Shown: positions 16,781 through 24,920, counted from the stretch's first letter. The stretch: 32,899 nucleotides of DNA from Methanobrevibacter oralis (GCF_001639275.1 NZ_LWMU01000047.1:1-32899), one strand, 5' to 3'. Notes: generated by a model from the letters alone, not told the origin. Made by a program: numbers and translations.

Positions 16781-16894
16781 TTTTACTTTATCATACACCT
16801 TTTTAGCTACAATACCAGTAGCAACTAAACCTAATAAGGAATAAGGTCTTGGCCTCAATAGAGGACGACCTCTATATCTTCTACCATGTCTCAT
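16775..16894 (-). CDS. Small basic protein, 39 aa
   Basis: This ORF encodes MRHGRRYRGRPLLRPRPYSL, then LGLVATGIVAKKVYDKVKE. An Arg/Pro-rich N-terminus (eight Arg in 16 residues) is joined to a short hydrophobic helix and a charged tail. A GGGAG ribosome site lies 9-13 nt before the ATG, a TATA-like element (TAATATATTATATAC) lies further upstream, and a terminator hairpin follows, so it has all the parts of a real single-gene unit. It could associate with membrane lipids or nucleic acid. Function unknown. The remaining 160 bp up to the DUF1002 gene has no ORF. Confidence 0.65.
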   Translation of the reverse strand: MRHGRRYRGRPLLRPRPYSLLGLVATGIVAKKVYDKVKE

Positions 16895-17068
16895 TTTTAA
16901 AAACTCCCTTTAATATACTCTCACGAGCATAGTATATAATATATTATAAGTAATATTTAAAGGTATTATTTATTAGGAGTGCTTAAAAAACAATATAAAA
17001 ATTTATAATAACCTAAATTTAAAATTAAATCACAAGAAATTTTTATTTACCCAAAAATAAAAAAAATC

Positions 17069-17926
17069 TTAGTTAAAAAAATTTTTTATATAACTAATAA
17101 TTTGATTGAATATTGATTGACCTTCATCACTTTTTAAGAAACTATCAAGTTGCTGTTTATATTGTGAAGCTTGATCTTGCACAGATTGAGATTGTGAAAT
17201 CGCATCTGCAAGTTTATCAACATCGGCATCAGAGAGATTAATATTATTTTGAATAGCTACATTGTTAATTATATTAATAATTGTATCTTTTGATGAAGTA
17301 TTTTCTTGTTTAACTTGTTCTTTAACATCAGACACTAAATTAGCTAATTTATCACCATCAACATTAGAATTATTAACAATTTCACTTTGAGCATGAATTT
17401 CGCCATTAGCAGCTTCTTTAACTTTATCAGGAATTTCAATATCAGTAGCTTCTTCATAAGAATCCATAATACCTGCAAGAGCAGACTCACCAGTAGAAAC
17501 AACAGGACTAGTTACATATACATGTCCTTGATTAATACCAGCTGAATCAAGAGCTGTTTTAAACATTGCTGGTGTTACAGTTGTGATTTTAGAAGTATCT
17601 ACAGTAATAGTAATACCATTTGTTTCATTTAAATCAAGTAATGCTGATGAAAATATTTGATTTGAAGAGTATGTTCTTTGAGAAATACCTGATGAGATTT
17701 CATTAACATCTTCAGCACTTACTACTTCACTTTCAACATCGTTCATGTTAATATGTGCATTGTTAACAAAGTAATTATCAACAAAACTTTTGTATTGAGA
17801 ATTGTGGTATGTAGTTTCACCATATGATACAACCAATGAATTTGATTGACTAGTAGCAGCTAATGGAAGCATAACAGCAACACATATTATTACTAACATG
17901 ATTAAACTGATTGTAATCTTACGCAT
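17069..17926 (-). CDS. Secreted DUF1002 protein
   Basis: A 285-aa exported protein. Residues 1-30 form a signal peptide or N-terminal anchor (MRKITISLIMLVIICVAVML, then PLAATSQS). The DUF1002 (Bacillus YpuA-like) region follows: VVSYGETTYHNSQYKSFVDN, VESEVVSAEDVNEISSGISQ, GITITVDTSKITTVTPAMFK, and GHVYVTSPVVSTGESALAGI. The C-terminal 110 residues are helical and Gln-rich. The longer reading begins at a GTG inside the GAGGTGATAATA ribosome site, so the ATG at 17926 is the start. It acts outside the membrane, but its activity is not known. It stands alone, with its own promoter region of about 235 bp. Confidence 0.87.
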   Translation of the reverse strand: MRKITISLIMLVIICVAVMLPLAATSQSNSLVVSYGETTYHNSQYKSFVDNYFVNNAHINMNDVESEVVSAEDVNEISSGISQRTYSSNQIFSSALLDLNETNGITITVDTSKITTVTPAMFKTALDSAGINQGHVYVTSPVVSTGESALAGIMDSYEEATDIEIPDKVKEAANGEIHAQSEIVNNSNVDGDKLANLVSDVKEQVKQENTSSKDTIINIINNVAIQNNINLSDADVDKLADAISQSQSVQDQASQYKQQLDSFLKSDEGQSIFNQIISYIKNFFN

Positions 17927-18153
17927 TATTATCACCTCAATTTGTATAAATTATTTTACATCATCAAATATTTAAATATTTCTTTAAATAGTATTTTCAA
18001 GATAAAATATTATACACTATTTCAACTAAATCATAAGTTTTATTTGTTGATGTAATGTTTTCTAAAATATCTATACAAACATTGGATAACCAGTTTTAGC
18101 TATAATTATAAGTTTAATTTTATTTACTTTAAAGAGTTATTTAAAAAAAAAGA

Positions 18154-18178
18154 AAGTGTAAATTTAAAATTTACACTT
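18154..18178 (-). terminator. Strong hairpin terminator after the MtrA-like gene
   Basis: Two 12-bp arms (AAGTGTAAATTT and AAATTTACACTT) pair perfectly around a single base. On the minus strand the hairpin overlaps the MtrA-like stop codon, and TTTCTTTTTTTTT follows it. Confidence 0.8.
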
Positions 18179-18734
18179 CTAATTCAACATCACTTTTTTC
18201 ATTAGAAACAATGATACTTTGTTCATTTTCTTCAGAAAATGATATTATCAAAGTTTCTTCTTCACAAGCACCACAATCTTGTTCAATACAATCATTAATT
18301 TTTTGTTGAATAGTACTTATTTCCTCATCGTCAATTAAATCAATTAATTCCAGTTGTTGTTGGAATCTTTCAATCGCATCGAAAGGTAAATTTTCAACAA
18401 AGGGAATAGCACCTGTTGCTCCAATAATTTTCTTTTTATTTTCCTCTGCACCATTCTCAAACAAAGCTTTAAAACTTTGTCCAGTAATGTGGCCTTGTAC
18501 TTCTGAACCAGATAATATTAAGAATCGAATATTAGGATTTGAAATAATATTTGCAACAACTTTTTCAATTCCCAAATTTTCTGTCTTACAGGGTCCTGCA
18601 ATTGCTGCTCCAGAAAGTTCTGACTCTATATGAGAAGCTAATGTAGCTACTGCAACTGGACTTTCTGGATCTCCAACAATATAATCTCCAGTAATTACTG
18701 GCCATATTTCAGATGTTTTCTTTTTAGATACCAT
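18171..18734 (-). CDS. mtrA: Soluble MtrA-like corrinoid protein
   Basis: A 187-aa paralogue of subunit A of tetrahydromethanopterin S-methyltransferase, the corrinoid-carrying subunit. The family core is present: WPVITGDYIVGDPESPVAVA, GAAIAGPCKTENLGIEKVVA, SGSEVQGHITGQSFKALFEN with the cobamide-ligand His at H82, and KKIIGATGAIPFVENLP. It lacks the C-terminal membrane helix of the true MtrA (about 240 aa) and the rest of the mtr operon, and ends in an acidic tail with DCGACEEE. It is therefore probably a free methyl carrier for another methyltransferase, comparable with MtxA-type proteins. It sits 39 bp behind an HxlR regulator in one operon. An AGGGGTGT ribosome site precedes the ATG. Confidence 0.85.
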   Translation of the reverse strand: MVSKKKTSEIWPVITGDYIVGDPESPVAVATLASHIESELSGAAIAGPCKTENLGIEKVVANIISNPNIRFLILSGSEVQGHITGQSFKALFENGAEENKKKIIGATGAIPFVENLPFDAIERFQQQLELIDLIDDEEISTIQQKINDCIEQDCGACEEETLIISFSEENEQSIIVSNEKSDVELEV

Positions 18735-18773
18735 TTCTACACCCCTATTTTTTATTTAATTCTAATAATAGAA

Positions 18774-19160
18774 TTAATTATTACACAATATATTAGTTAT
18801 TTTAGACTTTATTTCCTCTTTTTTAATTAAATCTTCATCGCTTAATTCATATAAACCAAACATTGCCATTTCATATAATGTTTTATTTAATTTTCGTCCT
18901 TTAACAGTTAAATGATATTCAGTCGATGTTTTATTCAAAGAGGTAGTTTTCTTTTCTATTAGCTGATTTTTTTCTAAGCATTTCAATGTATAAGATAATA
19001 CATTATTTCTTAAGTCGGGTTTATCCTCAAGAAATTGACTAAAATACCTTTTACCAGTGAATAAATCTTTAAGTATGACAATTGCCCATTTTTTATTTAA
19101 TATTTTAAGGGTTTTTTTAATATAACAATCTTCATGACTGTACTGGTAAGTTTCAACCAT
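18774..19160 (-). CDS. HxlR-family winged-helix regulator
   Basis: A 128-aa DNA-binding protein. The HxlR signature is complete: the N-terminal Cys in HEDCYIKKTLKIL, KKWAIVILKDLFTGKRYFSQ, then DLRNNVLSYTLKCLEKNQLI and the wing TEYHLTVKGRKLNKTLYEM. The N-terminal Cys is often redox- or electrophile-sensitive in this family. The perfect AGGAGGTGA ribosome site fixes the ATG at 19160; the longer GTG reading lies inside that site. The gene leads an operon with the MtrA-like corrinoid protein, so it probably regulates that gene and itself. A TAGTTC-N8-GAACTA dyad lies upstream. Confidence 0.88.
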   Translation of the reverse strand: MVETYQYSHEDCYIKKTLKILNKKWAIVILKDLFTGKRYFSQFLEDKPDLRNNVLSYTLKCLEKNQLIEKKTTSLNKTSTEYHLTVKGRKLNKTLYEMAMFGLYELSDEDLIKKEEIKSKITNILCNN

Positions 19161-19226
19161 GATTTTCACCTCCTAAAATATCCTCTCTCTAATTGATATT
19201 ATGGTCAAAATCACTATTTAAATAGG

Positions 19227-19246
19227 TAGTTCGTTTATAAGAACTA
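19227..19246. promoter_or_regulatory. Candidate HxlR operator
   Basis: TAGTTC and GAACTA form a perfect 6-bp inverted repeat spaced by 8 bp, just upstream of the TATTTAAATA promoter element of the HxlR gene. Position and symmetry fit autoregulation. Confidence 0.4.
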
Positions 19247-19395
19247 TGAATTTTTTTTATTTAGAAAAAATAACTAAATAAAAATAAAATCCATTTTAAT
19301 AAAATTTATTTTAAAAAAAGTATAATTGTAAAGCTTGTAATATCTCCAAGATTAACAATATAAGTATTAAAAATCATTATAACACTTAAATTAGG

Positions 19396-19648
19396 TTATA
19401 ATACTTTAGTTGTATTGTTTGTTGTACCATTATGAGTCTTATTAGATCCAACAACGACATTAGTAAAATTACTAGACTTAGTAATTGAAAATTACATCAA
19501 AGTTAGCAGACTCGCTAATACCTAAATTAATATGTCAGATATTCCATCATCAATGGCTATTCCTGAAAATGATTAATAGAGTTATCTTCAGCTGATACCA
19601 CAGGTATACAAAAAAATAAACACAAAAAACAATAAATATTTTGAATGA
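19396..19648 (-). pseudogene. Remnant of a secreted or adhesin-like protein
   Basis: The minus strand reads YCFLCLFFCIPVVSAEDNSI followed by NHFQE and a stop. This is a signal peptide with a typical VSA-ED cleavage site, as in Methanobrevibacter adhesin-like proteins. Other frames continue with GIAIDDGISD and later SNFTNVVVGSNKTHNGTTNN, a Thr/Asn-rich surface-protein style. Several stops, frame changes and the absence of an ATG show decay. Only the first part of such a gene is left. The stretch 19247-19395 shows nothing else. Confidence 0.5.
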
Positions 19649-19649
19649 A

Positions 19650-20429
19650 TTATAATTTTAAATGAATCATTTTTACCATATTCAATAAATCAGATATTAT
19701 CATTGATGATTTTGTCATAAATTGCATTCCTTTTTTATTTGTGTGTTTGTAATATTTTTCTTCTCTTAAAAGTGTGGCTCCAATTTTTTTAGCTAATTTT
19801 TCTCCATTATCAACATAAAAATACATTGTAGCTTCATCGTGTCCTAATTCTTTCATGTATCTTTTAATTCCACGAATTCCCCATTTATTTAAAGTATCAA
19901 AAACTAATTCCGCATTTTTAAAGTTTTGCAATATTTTAAATGATTTAATTACTTCATCATGAGAAAAATAATGAAATAATCCTCCTGCGATAAATAAAAC
20001 AGGAGTATTTAGGTCAAAATTTTCTAACCAATCATCTTCTAAAATAGATCCTTTAATTAAAGTTTGGTTTTCATGTTGGGGAAGTAATTCCACTCTATAT
20101 TCAATTACTTCAGGTAAATCTAGCTCATACCATTTAGTTTTTCCATCATAACATCTGTTGTAAGTTGTTTCAAGTCCACAACCTAATTCTATAATAATTC
20201 CATTTGTGTTTCTTTTTAAATAATCCTTTACATATCTATCAATATTCATACTTCGAACAGCACTTGCCATAAATGTGTATTCTGATTGTTTTTTATTGAT
20301 ATTGGGAAGTTTAGGCTTTAATTTTAATGCTGTTTTATCATATAAAATATTAGGATAATTTTCACTTGAATAAATTCTTCCCATCATAGGTACAAAAAGG
20401 GTTTTAGAAACTTTATTAAACTTAGACAT
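19650..20429 (-). CDS. LCM-family (leucine carboxyl methyltransferase-like) SAM methyltransferase
   Basis: A 259-aa protein of the LCM/PPM superfamily of class I SAM methyltransferases. N-terminal SKTLFVPMMGRIYSS is followed by motif I IIIELGCGLETTYNR near residues 77-91, then WYELDLPEVIEYRVELLP, LFIAGGLFHYFSHDEVIKSF and the C-terminal strands. Bacterial members methylate polyketide-like or small acid substrates; here the substrate is unknown. The longer reading starts at a TTG with no support, so the ATG at 20429 is preferred. A dead paralogue of the same length starts 52 bp away in the opposite direction. No operon partner. Confidence 0.85.
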   Translation of the reverse strand: MSKFNKVSKTLFVPMMGRIYSSENYPNILYDKTALKLKPKLPNINKKQSEYTFMASAVRSMNIDRYVKDYLKRNTNGIIIELGCGLETTYNRCYDGKTKWYELDLPEVIEYRVELLPQHENQTLIKGSILEDDWLENFDLNTPVLFIAGGLFHYFSHDEVIKSFKILQNFKNAELVFDTLNKWGIRGIKRYMKELGHDEATMYFYVDNGEKLAKKIGATLLREEKYYKHTNKKGMQFMTKSSMIISDLLNMVKMIHLKL

Positions 20430-20481
20430 GAAAATATTTAGGCATAACAAAACTTTAATACTTTTCTATTGTAGTGATATC
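20430..20481. promoter_or_regulatory. Short divergent promoter between live and dead methyltransferases
   Basis: Only 52 bp separate the ATG of the intact LCM-type gene from the former ATG of its dead copy. The region contains the minus-strand TGATATCACTACAATAG stretch and A+T promoter elements. No clear palindrome was found. Confidence 0.3.
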
Positions 20482-21271
20482 ATGTCAAATAAATTTTAAA
20501 AAAATAGTGTTGAACAAACATTATACATACCATTATGGTGCCGAGCATTAGCTTGTGAAAAATTACCCTCCATGCTACCTGATAATGATGCTAAAAGAAT
20601 TTTAAATGAAATGGATTTAAAAAAAACCCCCTCATATTTTATACCATGCAAGTAGCAAGTCTTACTGGAGCTATTAGACAATATAATTTATCATGAGCAA
20701 TTAATGATTATTTAAAAATACATCCTCAAGCTTGTGTTGTTGAAATGGGTGCTGAATTATCCTGTCTTAGGAGACAAATGAAGAATAATTCTAATGATTG
20801 GATAAATCTTGATTTAAACAAAGTAATAAAACTAAGTAATCAATATATACCATGAGGGAAAAAAGAAAGAAATTATGTTTGTAATCTAACAGATCATTCT
20901 TGGTTTAATAATATTCCATTCAATAAAGAAAATGGAGTTATTTTCGTAGCTGCTGGAGTTTTACATTATTTAAAATACGAAGATGTAAAAAACTTACTGA
21001 AGGTGCTTTGCATTTGACATTGCTTCACTTAAATAATCATTTTACGCTTCAAGTCAAGTTAAAAGTACAAGAAATAAAACAAAGCTAAAATTTTTCATAA
21101 GCAATGCTAAAAAAGAATTATCACAAGGGTCATCAAATATTATAAATATTTCACAATGCAGTTATTATGACATATCCTGTAAAAAATGTAAAATATAATC
21201 TTATTACAAAATACTACATTAAATCAAAAAGAAATAAACTATATTTTGTACTTTGCGACTTTATAAAATAA
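20482..21271 (+). pseudogene. Dead LCM-family methyltransferase paralogue
   Basis: The former ATG (20482) is followed by SNKF and a TAA at codon 6, then EQTLYIPLWCRALACEKLP and a TAG. A frame change leads to QVASLTGAIRQYNLS, a TGA, then AINDYLKIHPQACVVEMGAE, WINLDLNKVIKLSNQYIP and another TGA. After it come VCNLTDHSWFNNIPF and VIFVAAGVLHYLKYEDVKNL. Later frames hold FDIASLK and finally LYFVLCDFIK with a stop at 21269-21271. The order and total length (about 263 codons) match the intact neighbour and the LCM family throughout, with at least five stops and two frameshifts. The 129 bp after it contains nothing recognisable. Confidence 0.85.
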
Positions 21272-21400
21272 ATCCATTATTTTAATTCAAGATACTTTCA
21301 ATTTAAAATATGACTGTCAATTTTAGCTCTTTGACATATTTTTTTAATCTTTTAACAAGTGTTCAATTAGTTAAAATACAAAAAAAAATAATATTAATAA

Positions 21401-22771
21401 TTATTTTACTAAATTAGACCTTACATGTCTTATAGTAAATCTTGCAGTAATAAAGTTTAAAACACTAGCTAAGGTTCTACCTAATGCAATTCCTGACCAA
21501 ATTCCTATTAAACCCCATCCTATTATTATTCCAAATAAATAAGTTAAACTAACAGTAAATATGACTTCTCTTATTATGGTCCAAGACAAACTCATAAATC
21601 CTTTTCCTAAGCCCTGATATAAAAAGCTTGAAACCATTCCAGCACCTGTAAATGGAAGACATAAACATGCAATTCGTAAATATTGAGTAATACCTGGAAC
21701 TAATGCTGCTGTATCTGACGTATATGCAAATAAAAGTGATAATTGTGGTGCAAATACTACTAATAGGATTGTTACTGCACTTCCAAATAAAATTCCAAAT
21801 TTAGAACCAAAAATATGTGCTCTTGATATATACTCCCCATTTTTAGCTCCATATGCACTTCCACTAACTGCTGTAACTGCACTTCCAATAGCTGTTAGGG
21901 GCATGATTGCAAATAAATATAATCGGTTTCCTGAACTAAAAGCTGCAATTCCATATTCTCCACCAATAGTAGCTATAAATGATAAATACATTGACATTGC
22001 TATTGACATTACAAACATGTCTATTGAAGCTGGAATTCCTACTTTTAATATGTCTTTAACTATATTTGAATCCCATTTAAATTTTTTAAGTTTAACATCA
22101 ATATATGTGTCTTTTTTAATTAAGATCCAGTATAAAATTACACAGGCTGATGAAACAGAACTAAATACTGTTGCAAGCGATGCTCCAGCTGACCCAAATC
22201 CTAATACATAAATAAAAATTGGGTCTAGTATTGCATTTAGAATAACAGATACAATTACAGCATACATCGCTCTTTTCATATCTCCTTCACCACGAAGGAT
22301 TCCACTTGCACCATTTGCAAACATAAATCCTATTAAACCTAAAAATAGTGGTGTTGCATAATTTAATGCTTCATCTAATGCCTGGCCTGTTGCACCATAT
22401 GAAATAAGTAATGTTTTTTGAGAAATTAATAATACGATTGTTAAGATAATTGATGCTATTAAAATAATCAAAAGGGAGTGTTCAGCTGATTGAGATGCTT
22501 TTTGTTGGTTTTTTGCACCTACAAAACGACTAATACTACTTGTAGCTCCACTACCTAAACCTACACTTACTCCATTCAAAATCATAAAGATTGGAGTTAC
22601 AAAACCAATTCCTGCAATTGCAGCTTGACCAAGTCCAGCTATCCAAATTCCATCAATAATATTATAAGAAGCTGTTAAAAGCATGGAAATCATAATGGGA
22701 ATAGCTAATTTTCTAACAGCTATTTCTGGATTTCCTCTCATTACTTCAACATTTTTATTTGCCATATTCAT
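21401..22771 (-). CDS. MATE-family efflux transporter
   Basis: A 456-aa membrane protein with about twelve predicted helices, the standard MATE (MatE x2) size. The first repeat starts RKLAIPIMISMLLTASYNII with the DGIWIAGLG motif, and the second begins at about residue 240 with KVGIPASIDMFVMSIAMSMY. It should export cationic or aromatic compounds using a Na+ or H+ gradient. It lies 40 bp after a MarR-type gene on the same strand and behind a hydroxyacyl-CoA dehydrogenase, probably one operon, so the MarR protein is its likely regulator. The start may be 22771 or 22765; neither has a clear ribosome site. Confidence 0.9.
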   Translation of the reverse strand: MNMANKNVEVMRGNPEIAVRKLAIPIMISMLLTASYNIIDGIWIAGLGQAAIAGIGFVTPIFMILNGVSVGLGSGATSSISRFVGAKNQQKASQSAEHSLLIILIASIILTIVLLISQKTLLISYGATGQALDEALNYATPLFLGLIGFMFANGASGILRGEGDMKRAMYAVIVSVILNAILDPIFIYVLGFGSAGASLATVFSSVSSACVILYWILIKKDTYIDVKLKKFKWDSNIVKDILKVGIPASIDMFVMSIAMSMYLSFIATIGGEYGIAAFSSGNRLYLFAIMPLTAIGSAVTAVSGSAYGAKNGEYISRAHIFGSKFGILFGSAVTILLVVFAPQLSLLFAYTSDTAALVPGITQYLRIACLCLPFTGAGMVSSFLYQGLGKGFMSLSWTIIREVIFTVSLTYLFGIIIGWGLIGIWSGIALGRTLASVLNFITARFTIRHVRSNLVK

Positions 22772-22811
22772 ATTATTGCGGTAATAATTAATAAATATTA
22801 TTAATGTTTTT

Positions 22812-23255
22812 TTAATTTAAATCAATGGATTTGGCTGTTAACTGTTTAAATGTTTCATAAAATTCAGGGGTTAAGTTTTTAAAATCCATTTTTTTCTCCC
22901 ATTCATTGTTTATTTCTTCGATTAATGGAATTATACTTTCACCCTTTGGTGTTAATTTTAAAATATATTGGCGTTTATCTTCTTTTAATTTTTCTCTTGT
23001 AACATAAGAATTTTTTTCTAATTTATTTATAGCTTTTGTAATGGCTCCTTTTGATAAATATAGGCCATCTGCTAAATCTTTTTGGTTTAATTCATCTCCA
23101 GTATATATCATTACAATACATAATACTTGAATTAAACTTATGCCATGTTTTAAAAGAGCATTATTTAAATATATTTTATGGTTTTTGTGAAAAACATAGA
23201 GTAAATCTCCTAAACGACTTGTATCATAAAATCCTTTTGTTTTCTCAAATCTCAT
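22812..23255 (-). CDS. MarR-family regulator of the MATE pump
   Basis: A 147-aa winged-helix protein. The recognition region is DELNQKDLADGLYLSKGAIT followed by KAINKLEKNSYV, and the wing is DKRQYILKLTPKGESI. The long helices at both ends form the MarR dimer interface. It has a good AAGGAG ribosome site. It lies between a dehydrogenase gene (41 bp before) and the MATE gene (40 bp after) on one strand, so it probably represses the pump in response to a toxic phenolic or acyl ligand. It is only distantly similar to the second MarR gene at 24430-24891. Confidence 0.88.
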   Translation of the reverse strand: MRFEKTKGFYDTSRLGDLLYVFHKNHKIYLNNALLKHGISLIQVLCIVMIYTGDELNQKDLADGLYLSKGAITKAINKLEKNSYVTREKLKEDKRQYILKLTPKGESIIPLIEEINNEWEKKMDFKNLTPEFYETFKQLTAKSIDLN

Positions 23256-23296
23256 TAAATATACTCCTTAAATTTAAAATAAAAAAAAGAAAGATT

Positions 23297-24235
23297 TTAT
23301 GTGTATTTATAAAATCCTTCTCCTGCATTTATTCCTGTTTTTCCTTCGTCTATTTTTTCTTTTAGTAATGCTGCAATTTTACCTGGTGTTGTATTTTTGT
23401 CTCCAGCTTCAGGGTTCATAATTACAATATTATATGCAGTAGTTAAACCTACAATATCTAATATACGGAATGGTCCAATTGGAGCTCCAGTTGCTAAAAT
23501 CCATGTCTTATCAATTGTTTCATGATCTGCTACATCATTTGCTAGTAACGCTTCTGCTGCACTTAAAAACGGAACAAGCATTGAGTTTAAAATATAACCT
23601 GGTTGTTCTTTTTTAAGTTTTAGAGGAACCATATTTATATCTTCTGCAAATTTAACTACTTCATCATAGTATTCTTGTTGAGTTTCACTATGCCCCATTA
23701 TTTCAGCAGTATTATTTGACCAGATCGAGTTTGCAAAGTGTAGTGCAAGGTATTTTTCTGGTCTGCCAGTGTATTTTGCAAAGCTACTTGGAAGCATTGT
23801 TGAAGAGTTTGTCACAAGAATTGTTTTTTCTGGAAGATGTTTTGCTAATTCTTGGTAAAATGAAATTTTTTGTTCTGGATCTTCTGCAATTGCTTCTATT
23901 ACTAAATCAGCATCTGCTGCTGCATCTTCATAACTTGTTGTTAATTTAATTCCATCATATGCTTTTATTGTACATTCTTTTAGTTCATCAATTTCATCTA
24001 TTGTTAGGTCTTCTTTATCGCTAAAACCCCTACAATATGCACTTTTATCTGTTTTCATTTGTTCTAATGTGTTTAGATATATGTCTCTTAATCTTTCGAG
24101 TTTAGGTTTTGTTCGTCCAATTGATCCCTCACTTCTCAACCAGATTGTTACATTAAATCCGCAAAATGCTGATTGAAATGCAATTTGGCTTCCTAAAACT
24201 CCTCCACCTGCAACTACAACATTTTTTATATTCAT
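23297..24235 (-). CDS. 3-hydroxyacyl-CoA dehydrogenase family protein
   Basis: A 312-aa NAD-dependent dehydrogenase. The Rossmann motif is at residues 5-13 (NVVVAGGGVLGSQIAFQSAF), followed by ADLVIEAIAEDPEQKISFY, NSSTMLPSSFA and the active-site region YLALHFANSIWSNNTAEIMG, where the His of HFAN and the Glu of AEI correspond to the catalytic pair of the family. The C-terminal domain (PGYILNSMLVPFLSAAEALL, GAPIGPFRILDIVGL) binds the acyl chain. It oxidises 3-hydroxyacyl-CoA or reduces the keto form. A full beta-oxidation set is not expected in such a methanogen, so its pathway is unclear. It heads an operon with MarR and MATE genes and carries a MarR-like operator. Confidence 0.88.
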   Translation of the reverse strand: MNIKNVVVAGGGVLGSQIAFQSAFCGFNVTIWLRSEGSIGRTKPKLERLRDIYLNTLEQMKTDKSAYCRGFSDKEDLTIDEIDELKECTIKAYDGIKLTTSYEDAAADADLVIEAIAEDPEQKISFYQELAKHLPEKTILVTNSSTMLPSSFAKYTGRPEKYLALHFANSIWSNNTAEIMGHSETQQEYYDEVVKFAEDINMVPLKLKKEQPGYILNSMLVPFLSAAEALLANDVADHETIDKTWILATGAPIGPFRILDIVGLTTAYNIVIMNPEAGDKNTTPGKIAALLKEKIDEGKTGINAGEGFYKYT

Positions 24236-24267
24236 TTTTTAACACCACTTTTCTTTAAAAGCAAACA

Positions 24268-24287
24268 TTAGTTTACTTGTATACTAA
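24268..24287. promoter_or_regulatory. MarR-like operator in front of the dehydrogenase operon
   Basis: On the minus strand TTAGTATACAAGTAAACTAA is a palindrome with 9-bp arms (8 of 9 match) around AA. It lies just after the TATA element TTTATATATTTTATC (about 24293-24307), over the expected transcription start. Size and position fit a MarR dimer. Confidence 0.6.
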
Positions 24288-24335
24288 TTTAGTCGATAAA
24301 ATATATAAATATTATTAAATAAATTTAAAAAAAAT

Positions 24336-24402
24336 CATCATGCAAGAAAATTTGTAATTTAAAAACGGATATAATACGAAATTGGAGTATACTTGCATGA
24401 TG
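24336..24402. repeat. 11-bp inverted repeat with an inner 13-bp palindrome
   Basis: CATCATGCAAG (24336-24346) is repeated inverted as CTTGCATGATG (24392-24402), 45 bp apart. The right copy overlaps TTGCATGATGCAA (24394-24406), a perfect palindrome. It lies between the MarR gene and the dehydrogenase operon. It may be a paired operator or a terminator structure. Confidence 0.45.
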
Positions 24403-24429
24403 CAATTATTAATATATGGATTATAATAT

Positions 24430-24891
24430 TTAAATATTGTCAATATAATCAAAGGAATTGTTGGCAATATCAATAAGATTTTTAATACCTACTTTTACAT
24501 TTTCAGGACTAAAATCTGAGAAAATATACTCATCAAATTTAGAAACTTCTTTTTCAACTTCTAAAACAATATTACGTCCAGTAGGAGATAATTTAACTAA
24601 TTTACTCTTATTATCCTCACATAAAATTCTCTCAATATAACCAGATTTTTCAAGATGATTTAAAGCACGTGTAATAGAACTTTCATTTTTATCAAAAAGC
24701 TGTGCAAAATCCTTCTGAATGAATTCATTATTATTATGATGAATAATTTCTAAAATAATATAATAATCAATAACATCAATTGAAAATTCACGTGCTTTTT
24801 TAGCTTTAATAAAAAGATGCTGCATATAAAGTATTGTTACAATAAAATCAAATGCATATTTACGATTTTCATCTAATTTAAATTTTTTCAT
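24430..24891 (-). CDS. Second MarR-family regulator
   Basis: A 153-aa winged-helix regulator. The helix-turn-helix region is NNEFIQKDFAQLFDKNESSI followed by TRALNHLEKSGYIERILCED, and the wing is NKSKLVKLSPTGRNIVLEVE. It is unlinked by operon but faces the dehydrogenase-MarR-MATE operon from upstream on the same strand, so either MarR protein could act on the operator at 24268-24287. A perfect 18-bp A+T palindrome overlaps its own promoter and suggests autoregulation. No ribosome site is visible, and the TATA position predicts a leaderless mRNA. Confidence 0.85.
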   Translation of the reverse strand: MKKFKLDENRKYAFDFIVTILYMQHLFIKAKKAREFSIDVIDYYIILEIIHHNNNEFIQKDFAQLFDKNESSITRALNHLEKSGYIERILCEDNKSKLVKLSPTGRNIVLEVEKEVSKFDEYIFSDFSPENVKVGIKNLIDIANNSFDYIDNI

Positions 24892-24902
24892 TAAAATATA
24901 AT

Positions 24903-24920
24903 ATATATGATATCATATAT
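24903..24920. promoter_or_regulatory. Palindrome over the second MarR promoter
   Basis: ATATATGATATCATATAT is a perfect 18-bp palindrome. It begins 12 bp upstream of the ATG and overlaps the TATA element TTTATATAT of the same gene. It is a candidate autoregulatory operator, although its low complexity raises the chance of coincidence. Confidence 0.45.

Noticed and set aside
1296-21271. TGA reassigned to Trp across the genome
   Set aside because: All intact genes use TGG for Trp and several end with TGA, so the TGA codons in remnants are true nonsense changes.
21903-22211. Plus-strand ORF inside the MATE gene
   Set aside because: It lies wholly antisense to a clear transporter gene and has no ribosome site or recognisable domain.
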